Shown piece by piece: positions 27,571 through 35,245 of a DNA stretch of 64,000 bases (positions are counted from its first letter, which is position 1; each line of letters starts with the position of its first letter). The stretch comes from Ardenticatenaceae bacterium (GTDB taxonomy: Bacteria > Chloroflexota > Anaerolineae > Promineifilales > Promineifilaceae): NCBI GenBank assembly GCA_011525915.1, contig WYBM01000044.1, positions 49,316 through 113,315 on the forward strand, given 5' to 3'. A program made the position numbers and the translations under genes. Under the pieces are notes generated by a model, which did no database searches, had not been told where the DNA came from, and saw nothing but the letters and a program-made list of their open reading frames with translations.

Positions 27571-28995
27571 TTAGTCATATCTGCCCAACGCCGTGACAAT
27601 GCTGTCCATGCGCATGCCATATGATCCTTTGATAAGGATCACGTCGTTTTCTTCAATACGCGCTTCCAGAACAGGCACGGCCGTGACGGCATCTGTGGCC
27701 AGGGCCACGTTGTGGGTGGGCAGCCCGGCTTTAACAGCCTCCTCGGCTATCCAGCGCGCCCGCGAGCCCACAGCAATGAGCACCTGGGCTACGCTGGCCA
27801 CCCGGCGGCCAATGAGCCGGTGCGAAGGCTCTTCCAGATGGCCCAATTCCAGCATATCACCTAGCACGGCCACCTTGCGCCCGGCAAAATCTTCCAGCAG
27901 GTTCAGGGCCGCCAGGGTAGATTCCGGGTTAGCATTGTAGCTGTCATCGATGATGAGCGAGTTTTTAGGGCCGGGGGCAGAAACGACACGCAGTTCTACG
28001 GCCGTCTCCTGCAACCCGCGCACGATCTTGTCCCATGTCATGTTCAGAGCCAGGCCCACCGCTGCTGCGCGTAAGGCGGTGTGTACACTATGGCGGCCAA
28101 TGAGGGGAACATGGACGTTAAGGTGGTCACGGCCGTGGTGCAGCATAAAACGCACACCACCCAGCCCCATCGATTGAATGTTGTCGGCCCATAAATCGGC
28201 GCGGTCATCCAGGCCATAGGTAAATACCCTGGCCGGCGTATGGCTGGCCATGCTCATCACCCGGTCATCATCCCGGTTCAGAATGGCCACGCCATGGGCG
28301 GGCAGCGCTTCTACCAGTTCGCGCTTGGCGGCCACAATCGCCTCCATGCTGCCTGCCCGTTCCAGATGTACGGCGCCAATGAGGGTGATAACGCCTATTT
28401 CTGGCTGGGTCATGGTGCACAGGGTAGCTATTTCGCCGGGTACAAACATGGCCATTTCTAACACCGCTTTCTGGTGAAACGGCCGTAAGCCAAACAACGC
28501 CATGGGCAGCCCCAAGATGCTGTTGCGGTTGCCAGGCGACTTAAACGTATTAAACTGCTGCGCCACGACGGCGTGTGTCAGCTCCTTGGTGCTGGTTTTG
28601 CCCACACTGCCGGTAATGCCAATGACCTGCACCGCGAAGCGAGCACGCCACGCCCTGGCGGATGTCTGCAAGGCAGCGATGGGATCGGTCACCACCAGGC
28701 AGACGGGCGTGGACGCGCTTAAGGGCAGGGGGAACGGCATCGGTTGACCAGCACGTAAATCTATTGTCGTGTGGTCGCCCGGTAACGGCCGTGCCACCAA
28801 TGCCGCAATCGCTCCGCGAGCAAAGGCCTCGGCCACGAAGTCATGCCCATCAACCCGGTCACCCTTTTGGGCGACAAACAGGCTGCCAGGCGCTGCTTCA
28901 CGGCTGTCCATGACCACAGAAGAAATCGCCGGCTCGCTGCCGGTGGGTTCATACTGCGGAATCAGGACTTCTAAAAAGTGTGTCAGTGTCAGCAT
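27571..28995 (-). CDS. murF: UDP-MurNAc-tripeptide--D-Ala-D-Ala ligase MurF
   Basis: 474 aa Mur ligase that adds D-Ala-D-Ala. N-domain DSREAAPGSLFVAQKGDRVDGH, ATP loop GITGSVGKTSTKEL, NRNSILGLP, and the C-domain DDSYNANPESTLAAL and VLGDMLELG, all MurF-type. It follows ftsI directly (38 bp), where murE is usually found in between; no murE is present here. Confidence 0.96.
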   Translation of the reverse strand: MLTLTHFLEVLIPQYEPTGSEPAISSVVMDSREAAPGSLFVAQKGDRVDGHDFVAEAFARGAIAALVARPLPGDHTTIDLRAGQPMPFPLPLSASTPVCLVVTDPIAALQTSARAWRARFAVQVIGITGSVGKTSTKELTHAVVAQQFNTFKSPGNRNSILGLPMALFGLRPFHQKAVLEMAMFVPGEIATLCTMTQPEIGVITLIGAVHLERAGSMEAIVAAKRELVEALPAHGVAILNRDDDRVMSMASHTPARVFTYGLDDRADLWADNIQSMGLGGVRFMLHHGRDHLNVHVPLIGRHSVHTALRAAAVGLALNMTWDKIVRGLQETAVELRVVSAPGPKNSLIIDDSYNANPESTLAALNLLEDFAGRKVAVLGDMLELGHLEEPSHRLIGRRVASVAQVLIAVGSRARWIAEEAVKAGLPTHNVALATDAVTAVPVLEARIEENDVILIKGSYGMRMDSIVTALGRYD

Positions 28996-29033
28996 CTTTT
29001 GTTTGCAAACCGCTGCCCATGAAGGATAACGGT

Positions 29034-30734
29034 TTACGGACTACTGTTCCTCGCCGCCATCACGTCCGCCTGCAAGCGCACGTTGTCTGGGGGGATGTCT
29101 AACAGCACAACTAACTCATCAGCCAGGTCAGCAAAAGCAGGAGCGGCCGTCAGCGAACCCCAGGGTTGGGTTTTGGGCCGATCTAGCTTGACATAAATAA
29201 TAACTTCCGGATTGTCGGCAGGCAGCCAGCCAATAAAAGAGCCGATGGTGTCATCGGGCAAATAAATGCCGTTCTCGGCAATCTGAGCCGTACCTGTTTT
29301 ACCGGCAATGGTATAACCGGTAATTTGGGCTTCGTTAACTTCACGGGCCACGGCCGTGATAGCCATGGCATTCACTTCCTGGGCGATCTCCGGTTTGATG
29401 GGGCGGCTTAGCACTGTGGGTTCATGGACAAACGTGCCGTTTTCGCCCCGAATCTCCTGCACAATATAGGGCTGCATAATGACCCCGTTGTTGGGAATAG
29501 CTGAAATGGCGGTGATCATCTGTAAAGGCGTGACGGCGATTCCCTGACCATAGGCATTGGTGGCCAACGTAGCCTCTGTCCAGAATTCATCACCCGGCAG
29601 CCACATGGTACCGCTGGCCTCAGACATCAAATCTATGCCCGTGGGGCGGCCAAAGCCAAACTTCTGCATATAAGCGTAATAGGTATCTGGCCCCAATGTG
29701 GTGGCGAGGGTCGCGGCCCCTACGTTTAATGAGCGGGCCAGCAAGGTTGTCATATCGGTAATGCCTGGCGCGCTGCGGTCCCAGTTATACGTTTTGTGGC
29801 CGCCCACTTCCAACACGCCGGCATCATAGTAGGTAGATTGGGAGGAAAAGAAACCAGAGTCCAGGCCAGCAGCCATGGTCACCAACTTCATAACTGAGCC
29901 GGGTTCATGCTGCTGCTGCACCGCCGGATTGGTGAGAATGTTACGACCTTCTTCATAAAACTTGTATGGGTCGTAACAAGGCCAACTGGTCATGGCCAAG
30001 ATGGCGCCTGTACGTGGATCCATAACGATGATAGAGCCGCTGGCGGCACGGTATTCTTGCAAGGCGCGGGCCAGGTGCTGCTCGGCCAGATATTGCACAG
30101 AGCGGTCAATGGTCAGCACCAGGTCTGCCCCTTCGCGGGCAATTACGTTGCGCTGTTCAGTAAGGGGGGAGATATTGATCACGGCCGTGGCCGCTTCTCC
30201 TGCCAATTCCCGTTGATAATACCCTTCCACACCGGCGCCGCCGCTGCCTTCAAAATCTACATAGCCCAGCACATGGCACAATAACTGCCCCTGGGGGTAA
30301 AAACGGCGCGGCAAAGGGTCTAACTGAATCTCATCGGCATACGCCAACGTGCGAATCAGATCGGCCACTGCTTCTGAGACGCGCCCAGCCAGCAAAACGA
30401 AGGGTTCATCAGATTCCAGCGCACCTAAAATTTCATAGCGCGGCTTTTGCAGAATAGAGGCCAGGTCTGTGGCCATCTGTTCCGCATCTGTCACCAATCG
30501 GGGTGAGACACCAACCTGGTAATCGGCGGTGTTGGCGGCCAGCACCGCCCCATTGCGGTCAAAAATAATACCTCTGTCTGGCCGGGCTATAACACGGACC
30601 TCATCTGTGGCTTTTTCAGCCCAGGTAGCGGCCTCTACAACCTGGAAAAGCACCAACCGGCCTACGATGATAATGGTAGCTACAACCAGACCAAGTACCA
30701 CCATAAAGAGACGTCGCTGTTGGCTCTTATTCAT
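29034..30734 (-). CDS. ftsI: Peptidoglycan transpeptidase FtsI (class B PBP)
   Basis: 566 aa. Short cytoplasmic N-terminus, one TM helix (about 9-30), PBP dimer domain, then the transpeptidase domain with SVMK (in HEPGSVMKL), SLN (ARSLNVG) and KTGT (IAGKTGTAQI). It crosslinks septal peptidoglycan. The start at 30734 has GGGAGAA 4 bp upstream and overlaps the stop of the FtsL-like gene by 8 nt, so the two are coupled. A longer frame from 30770 is less likely. Confidence 0.96.
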   Translation of the reverse strand: MNKSQQRRLFMVVLGLVVATIIIVGRLVLFQVVEAATWAEKATDEVRVIARPDRGIIFDRNGAVLAANTADYQVGVSPRLVTDAEQMATDLASILQKPRYEILGALESDEPFVLLAGRVSEAVADLIRTLAYADEIQLDPLPRRFYPQGQLLCHVLGYVDFEGSGGAGVEGYYQRELAGEAATAVINISPLTEQRNVIAREGADLVLTIDRSVQYLAEQHLARALQEYRAASGSIIVMDPRTGAILAMTSWPCYDPYKFYEEGRNILTNPAVQQQHEPGSVMKLVTMAAGLDSGFFSSQSTYYDAGVLEVGGHKTYNWDRSAPGITDMTTLLARSLNVGAATLATTLGPDTYYAYMQKFGFGRPTGIDLMSEASGTMWLPGDEFWTEATLATNAYGQGIAVTPLQMITAISAIPNNGVIMQPYIVQEIRGENGTFVHEPTVLSRPIKPEIAQEVNAMAITAVAREVNEAQITGYTIAGKTGTAQIAENGIYLPDDTIGSFIGWLPADNPEVIIYVKLDRPKTQPWGSLTAAPAFADLADELVVLLDIPPDNVRLQADVMAARNSSP

Positions 30735-31194
30735 TGGCTTCTCCCTGAACAAAGTCACTGATGCGCCCACGCAGACTCAGCCATATAGCTTCACTCATGG
30801 TGTCGGGCGGGGGGGGCAGGGGTACGGCCGTGGGTTGGGCGTTTAACAACACTTCCTGGGCTTCAACCGGGTAATTGGGCACGATGATGTATTCGATATC
30901 CTCGGGGCTGGCGGGGATAAACCCCAGACGGACAGCTTCTGCTTGTAAGCGGTCCAGTCGCTGCATGTCTGCAATTTGCCGCTCCAGGGCGGCATTGCCT
31001 CGTTTTATATCTTCCAGGTTGGCCTGCATCACCTGTACCTTGCGGCCCACACTGGCAATGCGGCTGGCCTGATTGACGTAGATGGTGCCCACCAGGGCTG
31101 CCAACACCAAAATCAGGCCCCAACCCAGCACAGCCTGGGCTTCTGTCAGAGCGCGGAAATGGCGCATTTGGTCTCGTGTATAACGGGCCATCAT
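30727..31194 (-). CDS. FtsL/DivIC-like septum protein
   Basis: 155 aa. Cytoplasmic N-terminus, one TM helix (AVLGWGLILVLAALVGTIYV, about 21-40), then a coiled coil (about 50-85, with VMQANLEDIKRGNAALERQIADM) and a Pro-rich stretch. The topology and the position between rsmH and ftsI are those of FtsL, which bridges FtsQ and FtsI. Sequence conservation of FtsL is low, so the name rests on topology and context. It overlaps rsmH by 4 nt. Confidence 0.8.
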   Translation of the reverse strand: MMARYTRDQMRHFRALTEAQAVLGWGLILVLAALVGTIYVNQASRIASVGRKVQVMQANLEDIKRGNAALERQIADMQRLDRLQAEAVRLGFIPASPEDIEYIIVPNYPVEAQEVLLNAQPTAVPLPPPPDTMSEAIWLSLRGRISDFVQGEANE

Positions 31195-32111
31195 AATTTT
31201 TCTACCACCCGCAGCCGGGCGCTTCGGCTGCGTGGGTTTTGGGCGATTTCGGCTGACGATGCCTGGATCGCTTTACGGGTGAGCAAGTATACAGTTGGCG
31301 GGCCATCCCCTTCGGTGTGTGGGTGGCCTGGTGGCGGTGTATGGTCTTCACTCAGGCGGCGAAAAGTCTGTTTTACAAAGCGGTCTTCTAAGGAGTGAAA
31401 GCTGATAACGGCCAGGCGTCCACCAGACGCCATTAACGCAACGGCAGCCAGCAAGCCCTGTTCGACCGCTTCCAGTTCATGGTTAACAGCAATGCGCAGT
31501 GCCTGGAAGACCTGCGTGGCCGGGTGAATATGTTTTTGCGTTTTTACACCAGCAGCAATGCAGTTAGCCAGTTCCGTTGTGGTGGAAAAAGGTCGGTGTT
31601 GGGCCACCAACCGGGCGATCTTGCGGCTTTGTTGTTCCTCGCCATACTGCCAGAAGATGTGGGCCAGTTCAGCTTCGGGTAATGTATTCACCAGGTCGGC
31701 AGCAGTTTCTCCATGGGTAGGGTCAAAGCGCATATCTAAAGGGCCTTCTTTCATAAAGGAAAAGCCGCGGTTTGGGTCATTGAGTTGGCGGGATGAAAGG
31801 CCCAGGTCCAGCAAAATGCCATCAGGCTGGTCAAAGCCCATATGGGGTGCAAACTGGCCCATTTTGGTGTAACTGGCGTTGACGAATGTCACCCGTTGGC
31901 CAAAATCGGCCAACTGTTCTTGGGCGTAGGTAATGGCCTGTGGGTCTTTGTCAAAGGCCAGAACACGCCCGGTAGGCGCCGATTCCTCCAAGATGCCGGC
32001 TGTATGGCCGCCAGCACCTACAGTACCATCAATATAACGGCCGTGGCGGTGGGGCTGTAATAAGATCAGAACTTCATGAAAGAGGACGGGGATATGTTCT
32101 TTTGTATCCAT
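31191..32111 (-). CDS. rsmH: 16S rRNA (cytosine1402-N4)-methyltransferase RsmH
   Basis: 306 aa SAM-dependent enzyme (MraW). N-terminal HIPVLFHEVL, SAM-binding DGTVGAGGHTAGIL, then GILLDLGLSSRQLND and GFSFMKEGPLDMRFD, and a C-terminal ISFHSLEDRFVKQTF. All are family signatures. It methylates C1402 in the ribosomal P site. Second gene of the dcw cluster, 63 bp after mraZ. Confidence 0.98.
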   Translation of the reverse strand: MDTKEHIPVLFHEVLILLQPHRHGRYIDGTVGAGGHTAGILEESAPTGRVLAFDKDPQAITYAQEQLADFGQRVTFVNASYTKMGQFAPHMGFDQPDGILLDLGLSSRQLNDPNRGFSFMKEGPLDMRFDPTHGETAADLVNTLPEAELAHIFWQYGEEQQSRKIARLVAQHRPFSTTTELANCIAAGVKTQKHIHPATQVFQALRIAVNHELEAVEQGLLAAVALMASGGRLAVISFHSLEDRFVKQTFRRLSEDHTPPPGHPHTEGDGPPTVYLLTRKAIQASSAEIAQNPRSRSARLRVVEKL

Positions 32112-32174
32112 TGCCTAGAGCGTGGAGATTGGGGCGTAGAGATTAAAACGGTGTCTATCTCCCGGCAATCGCCA

Positions 32175-32600
32175 CTATATTCCCAAATCCTCCCAACGGC
32201 TGGTGTCATCATTGCTTTCAATAGATTGACGCACCGTTGCCCACGCTTCACTGTTCCATAGTTCCAGGTAGTTAAACATGCCAGCGACGATGACCTCGCC
32301 GTTGATGCCGGCAAATTCACGCAAGTAGGGGGGCAGCAAAATGCGTCCCTGGCGGTCAGGTGTTAAATCGACTGCCCCAGAAAAGACACGGCGGCGGAAC
32401 ATGCGTACATCTTCATCAGCTAACGGCCGTTCGGCAATCCGTTGTGCCAGCTCCTGCCAGCCTTCCATGGGAAACATCATCAAGTTCTGGTCAAAACCAC
32501 GTGTCACTACCATGCCAGACGCCAACAATCCCCGGAACTTGGCGGGAATGGTTAACCGTCCTTTTTCATCAATGGTGTGCACGTATTCGCCTAGAAACAT
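32175..32600 (-). CDS. mraZ: Transcriptional regulator MraZ
   Basis: 141 aa. Two AbrB-like swapped-hairpin repeats; MFLGEYVHTIDEKGRLTIPAKFR opens the first and DRQGRILLPPYLREFAGI opens the second. MraZ oligomers repress their own dcw promoter through short TGGG direct repeats, which are present upstream at 32700-32713 with 10-bp spacing. It is the first gene of the cluster. Confidence 0.97.
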   Translation of the reverse strand: MFLGEYVHTIDEKGRLTIPAKFRGLLASGMVVTRGFDQNLMMFPMEGWQELAQRIAERPLADEDVRMFRRRVFSGAVDLTPDRQGRILLPPYLREFAGINGEVIVAGMFNYLELWNSEAWATVRQSIESNDDTSRWEDLGI

Positions 32601-32637
32601 GCTTTTATAACCCTATAACGTTCGTTGCAATTAAATA

Positions 32638-32649
32638 GAACATTTGTTC
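32638..32649 (-). promoter_or_regulatory. LexA (DinR)-type box upstream of mraZ
   Basis: GAAC-ATTT-GTTC, a perfect GAAC-N4-GTTC dyad, the core of the Gram-positive LexA/DinR operator. It lies about 40 bp upstream of the mraZ ATG. Whether this organism's LexA recognizes this sequence is unknown. Confidence 0.4.
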
Positions 32650-32698
32650 CGATCGTCCCATTTTACCATACATTTTGCCGGGTTTTCTAACTATTTCG

Positions 32699-32714
32699 CC
32701 CCACTTCAACCCAC
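32699..32714 (-). promoter_or_regulatory. MraZ-binding TGGG direct repeats
   Basis: On the minus strand GTGGG is repeated with a 10-bp period (GTGGGTTGAAGTGGG), about 100 bp upstream of mraZ. This is the known MraZ box arrangement (TGGG repeats about 10 bp apart) and suggests autoregulation of the dcw cluster. A third TGGG at 32657-32660 is out of phase. Confidence 0.65.
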
Positions 32715-32809
32715 TTTTTACCACAATAGGCCACAGTATACACCAAAGCCCCCCTTATGTGAAGAGAGGCTTTAACTTTTAAGGAAAGTTCACGCTGCCT
32801 TTGCCAACA

Positions 32810-32842
32810 AAAAAGGGCGAACCCTGAAGTTCGCCCTTTGTC
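32810..32842 (-). terminator. Intrinsic terminator of the LysM lipoprotein gene
   Basis: Stem AAAGGGCGAAC paired with GTTCGCCCTTT around a 6-nt loop, followed on the minus strand by a T run. It starts about 25 bp after the LysM gene stop. Confidence 0.88.
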
Positions 32843-32866
32843 TAGTATGCTGCAACGATACTATTT

Positions 32867-33643
32867 CTATCCAAAAGGGATGGGGTAGATGGGGATTTTG
32901 AGCACCTGGCCGGTCACAATGTAATGAGGGTTGACAATACCATTGGCTTCGGCAATAAGCGTCCAACTCAGGCCAAACCTCAGGCCAATACGGAACAGGT
33001 TTTCACCGGGCTGCACCACATAATAAGTGTAGTTGCCGTCTACGGGCAAACCGCCGGTGCCCCCACTGGCTGGTGGAATACGCAGCGGCTGGCCTACGTA
33101 GATATAATTTGGATTGGGAATACCGTTATAACGTGCCAGCACCGTCCAAGAATACCCATAATGAAGACCAATGCGAAATAGATTTTCGCCGGGCTGCACA
33201 ACATGTGTGACTTCTTGTGTGGGTTGAACGCCCGCTTGCCCACCCTGAGCCGGTTGCCCCTCCCCAGCCGGTGGAGGAGCCTCAGGTTGCTTATCACCCA
33301 CCTGTTCGCCACCTTCAGGTGCCGGTTGAGGTTGTTCGCCACCTTCAGGCGCCGGTTGAGGTTGTTCACCGCCTTCAGGTGCCGGTTGAGGTTGTTCACC
33401 GCCCTCAGGTGCCGGTTGAGGTTGTTCACCGCCTGGCTCACCGCCTTCCGGCGCTGGTTGTGGCTGTTCGCTGCCTGGCTCTGGCTGTTGGCTGCCGTCT
33501 GTACCGCCGCCGATGTTAGGATCCACCGTAGGCACCGGGGTTGATTCCGTGCCACCGGGTGCTGGTCGCTCACATGCTGATAAGATCAGCACTGCAATGG
33601 CTAATAAAACCAGAAAATTAAAACTCTTTCGCCGGAATACCAT
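32867..33643 (-). CDS. Lipoprotein with decapeptide repeats and two LysM domains
   Basis: 258 aa. The start at 33643 has GGAGG 6 bp upstream. The signal ends in a lipobox (LILSAC), then a Pro/Glu/Gln-rich linker with GGEQPQPAPE decapeptides repeated about four to five times, then two LysM domains (THVVQPGENLFRIGLHYG... and TYYVVQPGENLFRIGLRFG...). LysM binds GlcNAc-containing glycans such as peptidoglycan. The likely role is an anchored wall-binding protein, but there is no catalytic domain. The 30-bp DNA repeat behind the decapeptides may vary in number. Confidence 0.9.
   Translation of the reverse strand: MVFRRKSFNFLVLLAIAVLILSACERPAPGGTESTPVPTVDPNIGGGTDGSQQPEPGSEQPQPAPEGGEPGGEQPQPAPEGGEQPQPAPEGGEQPQPAPEGGEQPQPAPEGGEQVGDKQPEAPPPAGEGQPAQGGQAGVQPTQEVTHVVQPGENLFRIGLHYGYSWTVLARYNGIPNPNYIYVGQPLRIPPASGGTGGLPVDGNYTYYVVQPGENLFRIGLRFGLSWTLIAEANGIVNPHYIVTGQVLKIPIYPIPFG
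33301..33430. repeat. In-frame 30-bp tandem repeat in the LysM lipoprotein gene
   Basis: About four near-identical 30-bp units (GTTGTTCRCC...GGTTGAG), each coding for one decapeptide. Units differ at only a few positions, so copy number could change by slippage. Confidence 0.85.
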
Positions 33644-33702
33644 GTTTGACCTCCGCAAATTTATGAATGTTGCACGGATAACCTCAGTGCGCCAATAGAC
33701 CA

Positions 33703-33762
33703 CACCCTGTTATTAACATAACAGGGTGAACATAATATAACATGGTTTTCGTGTTACGTAAA
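33703..33762 (-). promoter_or_regulatory. Promoter and start-site hairpin of the LysM lipoprotein gene
   Basis: On the minus strand, TTTACG (33757-33762) and TATATT (33734-33739) are 17 bp apart. Right at the predicted transcript start is a perfect 11-bp inverted repeat (CACCCTGTTAT and ATAACAGGGTG, 33703-33728, 4-nt loop). It may be a repressor operator or a 5' stabilizing hairpin. Confidence 0.5.
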
Positions 33763-34141
33763 GTTGTATCTACGGTACTGCCCCTGGTAACGCTGAACTT
33801 TTGTTGACGTGTAACTTTTACCCGGCGTTTATAAAAGTTGAGACTAAGCCCAGAAAAAAGAGACTTGTACACAAGCATCTTTTGTTATCTTCTCCATGAC
33901 ATGTGTCAATCATTGATGCCTTTGGAATTTATGGGGTTGGCGCCGCATCTGAAGATGTTGCAGGCTGCATCTTTACCAGAATTGCCATGTGCCCCATAAA
34001 GCCTGGTATCAGTTTTCAGTAATCAGTGTACAGTTTTCAGTGCTGGCCTATCTCTAGAAATAGCTAAGTGACATGACTTAATAAGATTTAACGCACCAGA
34101 TCACTTTAAAAACGGATCTGATCACAAATAAGGAGAGGCTG
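33763..34141. other. Intergenic region with a repeat copy
   Basis: No gene seen between the divergent LysM and FG-GAP genes. It holds, at 34010-34059, the second copy of the 50-bp repeat found at 16067-16116 (3 mismatches), and just before 34142 a good ribosome-binding site (AAGGAGAGG). Confidence 0.6.
34010..34059. repeat. Dispersed 50-bp repeat, copy 2
   Basis: Matches 16067-16116 with 47 of 50 identical bases, including the CAGT words and the adjoining GCTGGCCTATCTCT block. Belongs to the CAGT intergenic family. Confidence 0.85.
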
Positions 34142-35137
34142 ATGTCCCATAGAAATGTGTTATGTTCAAAATGGATGACCAGTTTTTGGCAGTGTTGGTG
34201 GGTCTCTGTGATGGGAATGTTTTTCATAGGCACGCTTATCGGTTTTGCGTTTATGACGGGGCGGGCCGGGGCTTATGCCGGCGGGTTGGATGAGGTACCA
34301 GCCAACAACTGCCCCCCTTTACATGCTCGTCCACGGGCCGATTTTAATGGAGACGGCCGTAACGATTTGCTTTTCCGTGACCAGGTAACAAAGGATTTGG
34401 CTATCTGGTTTCTTGACAAGCATGTGCGTGTTGCCACGGGAACGACACACCCAACCAGACCGGTGGACAGCAACTGGACCCCGGTTGGGGTAAATGATTT
34501 TAACAGGGATTGTCGATCTGATATCCTATGGCAGAATGATGATTCCGGAAACCTGGCCATCTGGTATATGAAACACGCGAATTCTGCAAATGTGGTTCAT
34601 CGACTTACGGGCGTACTCGTGATAGGGATGGGCCCAGAATGGCAAGTAGTAGGAACGGGCCACTTTGGGCCAGATCACCAAGATCATTACCCAGATATCT
34701 TGTGGCAACACAAGACAACAGGGGAAGTGCGGCTCTGGTATATGCAAGACACCGTAATCCTCGGTGAGATGGGGATAACAACCCCCTTCCCAAGTGCGGA
34801 ATGGATGGTCGCGGCCGTTGGCAATTTTAATGATGATGCCTGGTCAGACATTCTCTGGCGCAACAGATTGACTGGGATGTTGCGCTACTCGTTGTTTGAG
34901 GGGAGTATTGAGATAGAATTTGGTGACGTTGATCCCCCTAATACCATCGACCCCAATTGGGATGTGGTATCGTTCTTTCAAGTAGATGGCGATGATACAG
35001 ATGATATCGTGTGGCAAAATCGAACATCGGGCAATCTTGTGGCCTGGTATATGAACGGTCCAACCCGCGTATCTGGCGGTTTTTTTGAGCCAATGGGGCC
35101 GGGAACACCCGATCTCAAAGTGGTGGGCCCCAAGTAG
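34142..35137 (+). CDS. Secreted FG-GAP/VCBS repeat protein (first of tandem pair)
   Basis: 331 aa. N-terminal signal/TM segment (MGMFFIGTLIGFAFM), then about five beta-propeller-type repeats. The repeat pattern is DFN-x-DG/DC-x-x-D-I/L-LW/LF...SG-x-L-A-I-W-x-M, the FG-GAP/VCBS repeat with Ca-binding Asp residues (DFNGDGRNDLLF). Such repeats form a propeller that may bind carbohydrate or protein at the surface. AAGGAGAGG precedes the ATG. A related longer gene follows, probably by duplication. Confidence 0.85.
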   Translation: MSHRNVLCSKWMTSFWQCWWVSVMGMFFIGTLIGFAFMTGRAGAYAGGLDEVPANNCPPLHARPRADFNGDGRNDLLFRDQVTKDLAIWFLDKHVRVATGTTHPTRPVDSNWTPVGVNDFNRDCRSDILWQNDDSGNLAIWYMKHANSANVVHRLTGVLVIGMGPEWQVVGTGHFGPDHQDHYPDILWQHKTTGEVRLWYMQDTVILGEMGITTPFPSAEWMVAAVGNFNDDAWSDILWRNRLTGMLRYSLFEGSIEIEFGDVDPPNTIDPNWDVVSFFQVDGDDTDDIVWQNRTSGNLVAWYMNGPTRVSGGFFEPMGPGTPDLKVVGPK

Positions 35138-35166
35138 TGTGAATACAGCGTAACCTTTTTATTTGT

Positions 35167-35201
35167 CATGCTGAGCACGCCTTTGCCTGCGGCTCAGCAT
35201 G
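35167..35201. repeat. Inverted repeat between the two FG-GAP genes
   Basis: CATGCTGAGC and GCTCAGCATG, 10-bp arms around a 15-nt loop. It could end transcription of the first gene, but there is no T run right after it. The GTCATGCTGAGC word also appears as an intergenic hairpin in many unrelated bacteria. Confidence 0.6.
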
Positions 35202-35245
35202 GCATATTTCCAGGCATTTAGTGAATGCTGTCAAAATAAAGAGCG

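Noticed and set aside
33301..33430. Regular 30-bp repeats that could suggest a CRISPR array
   Set aside because: Units are contiguous without spacers and are in frame with a lipoprotein, coding for a decapeptide repeat.
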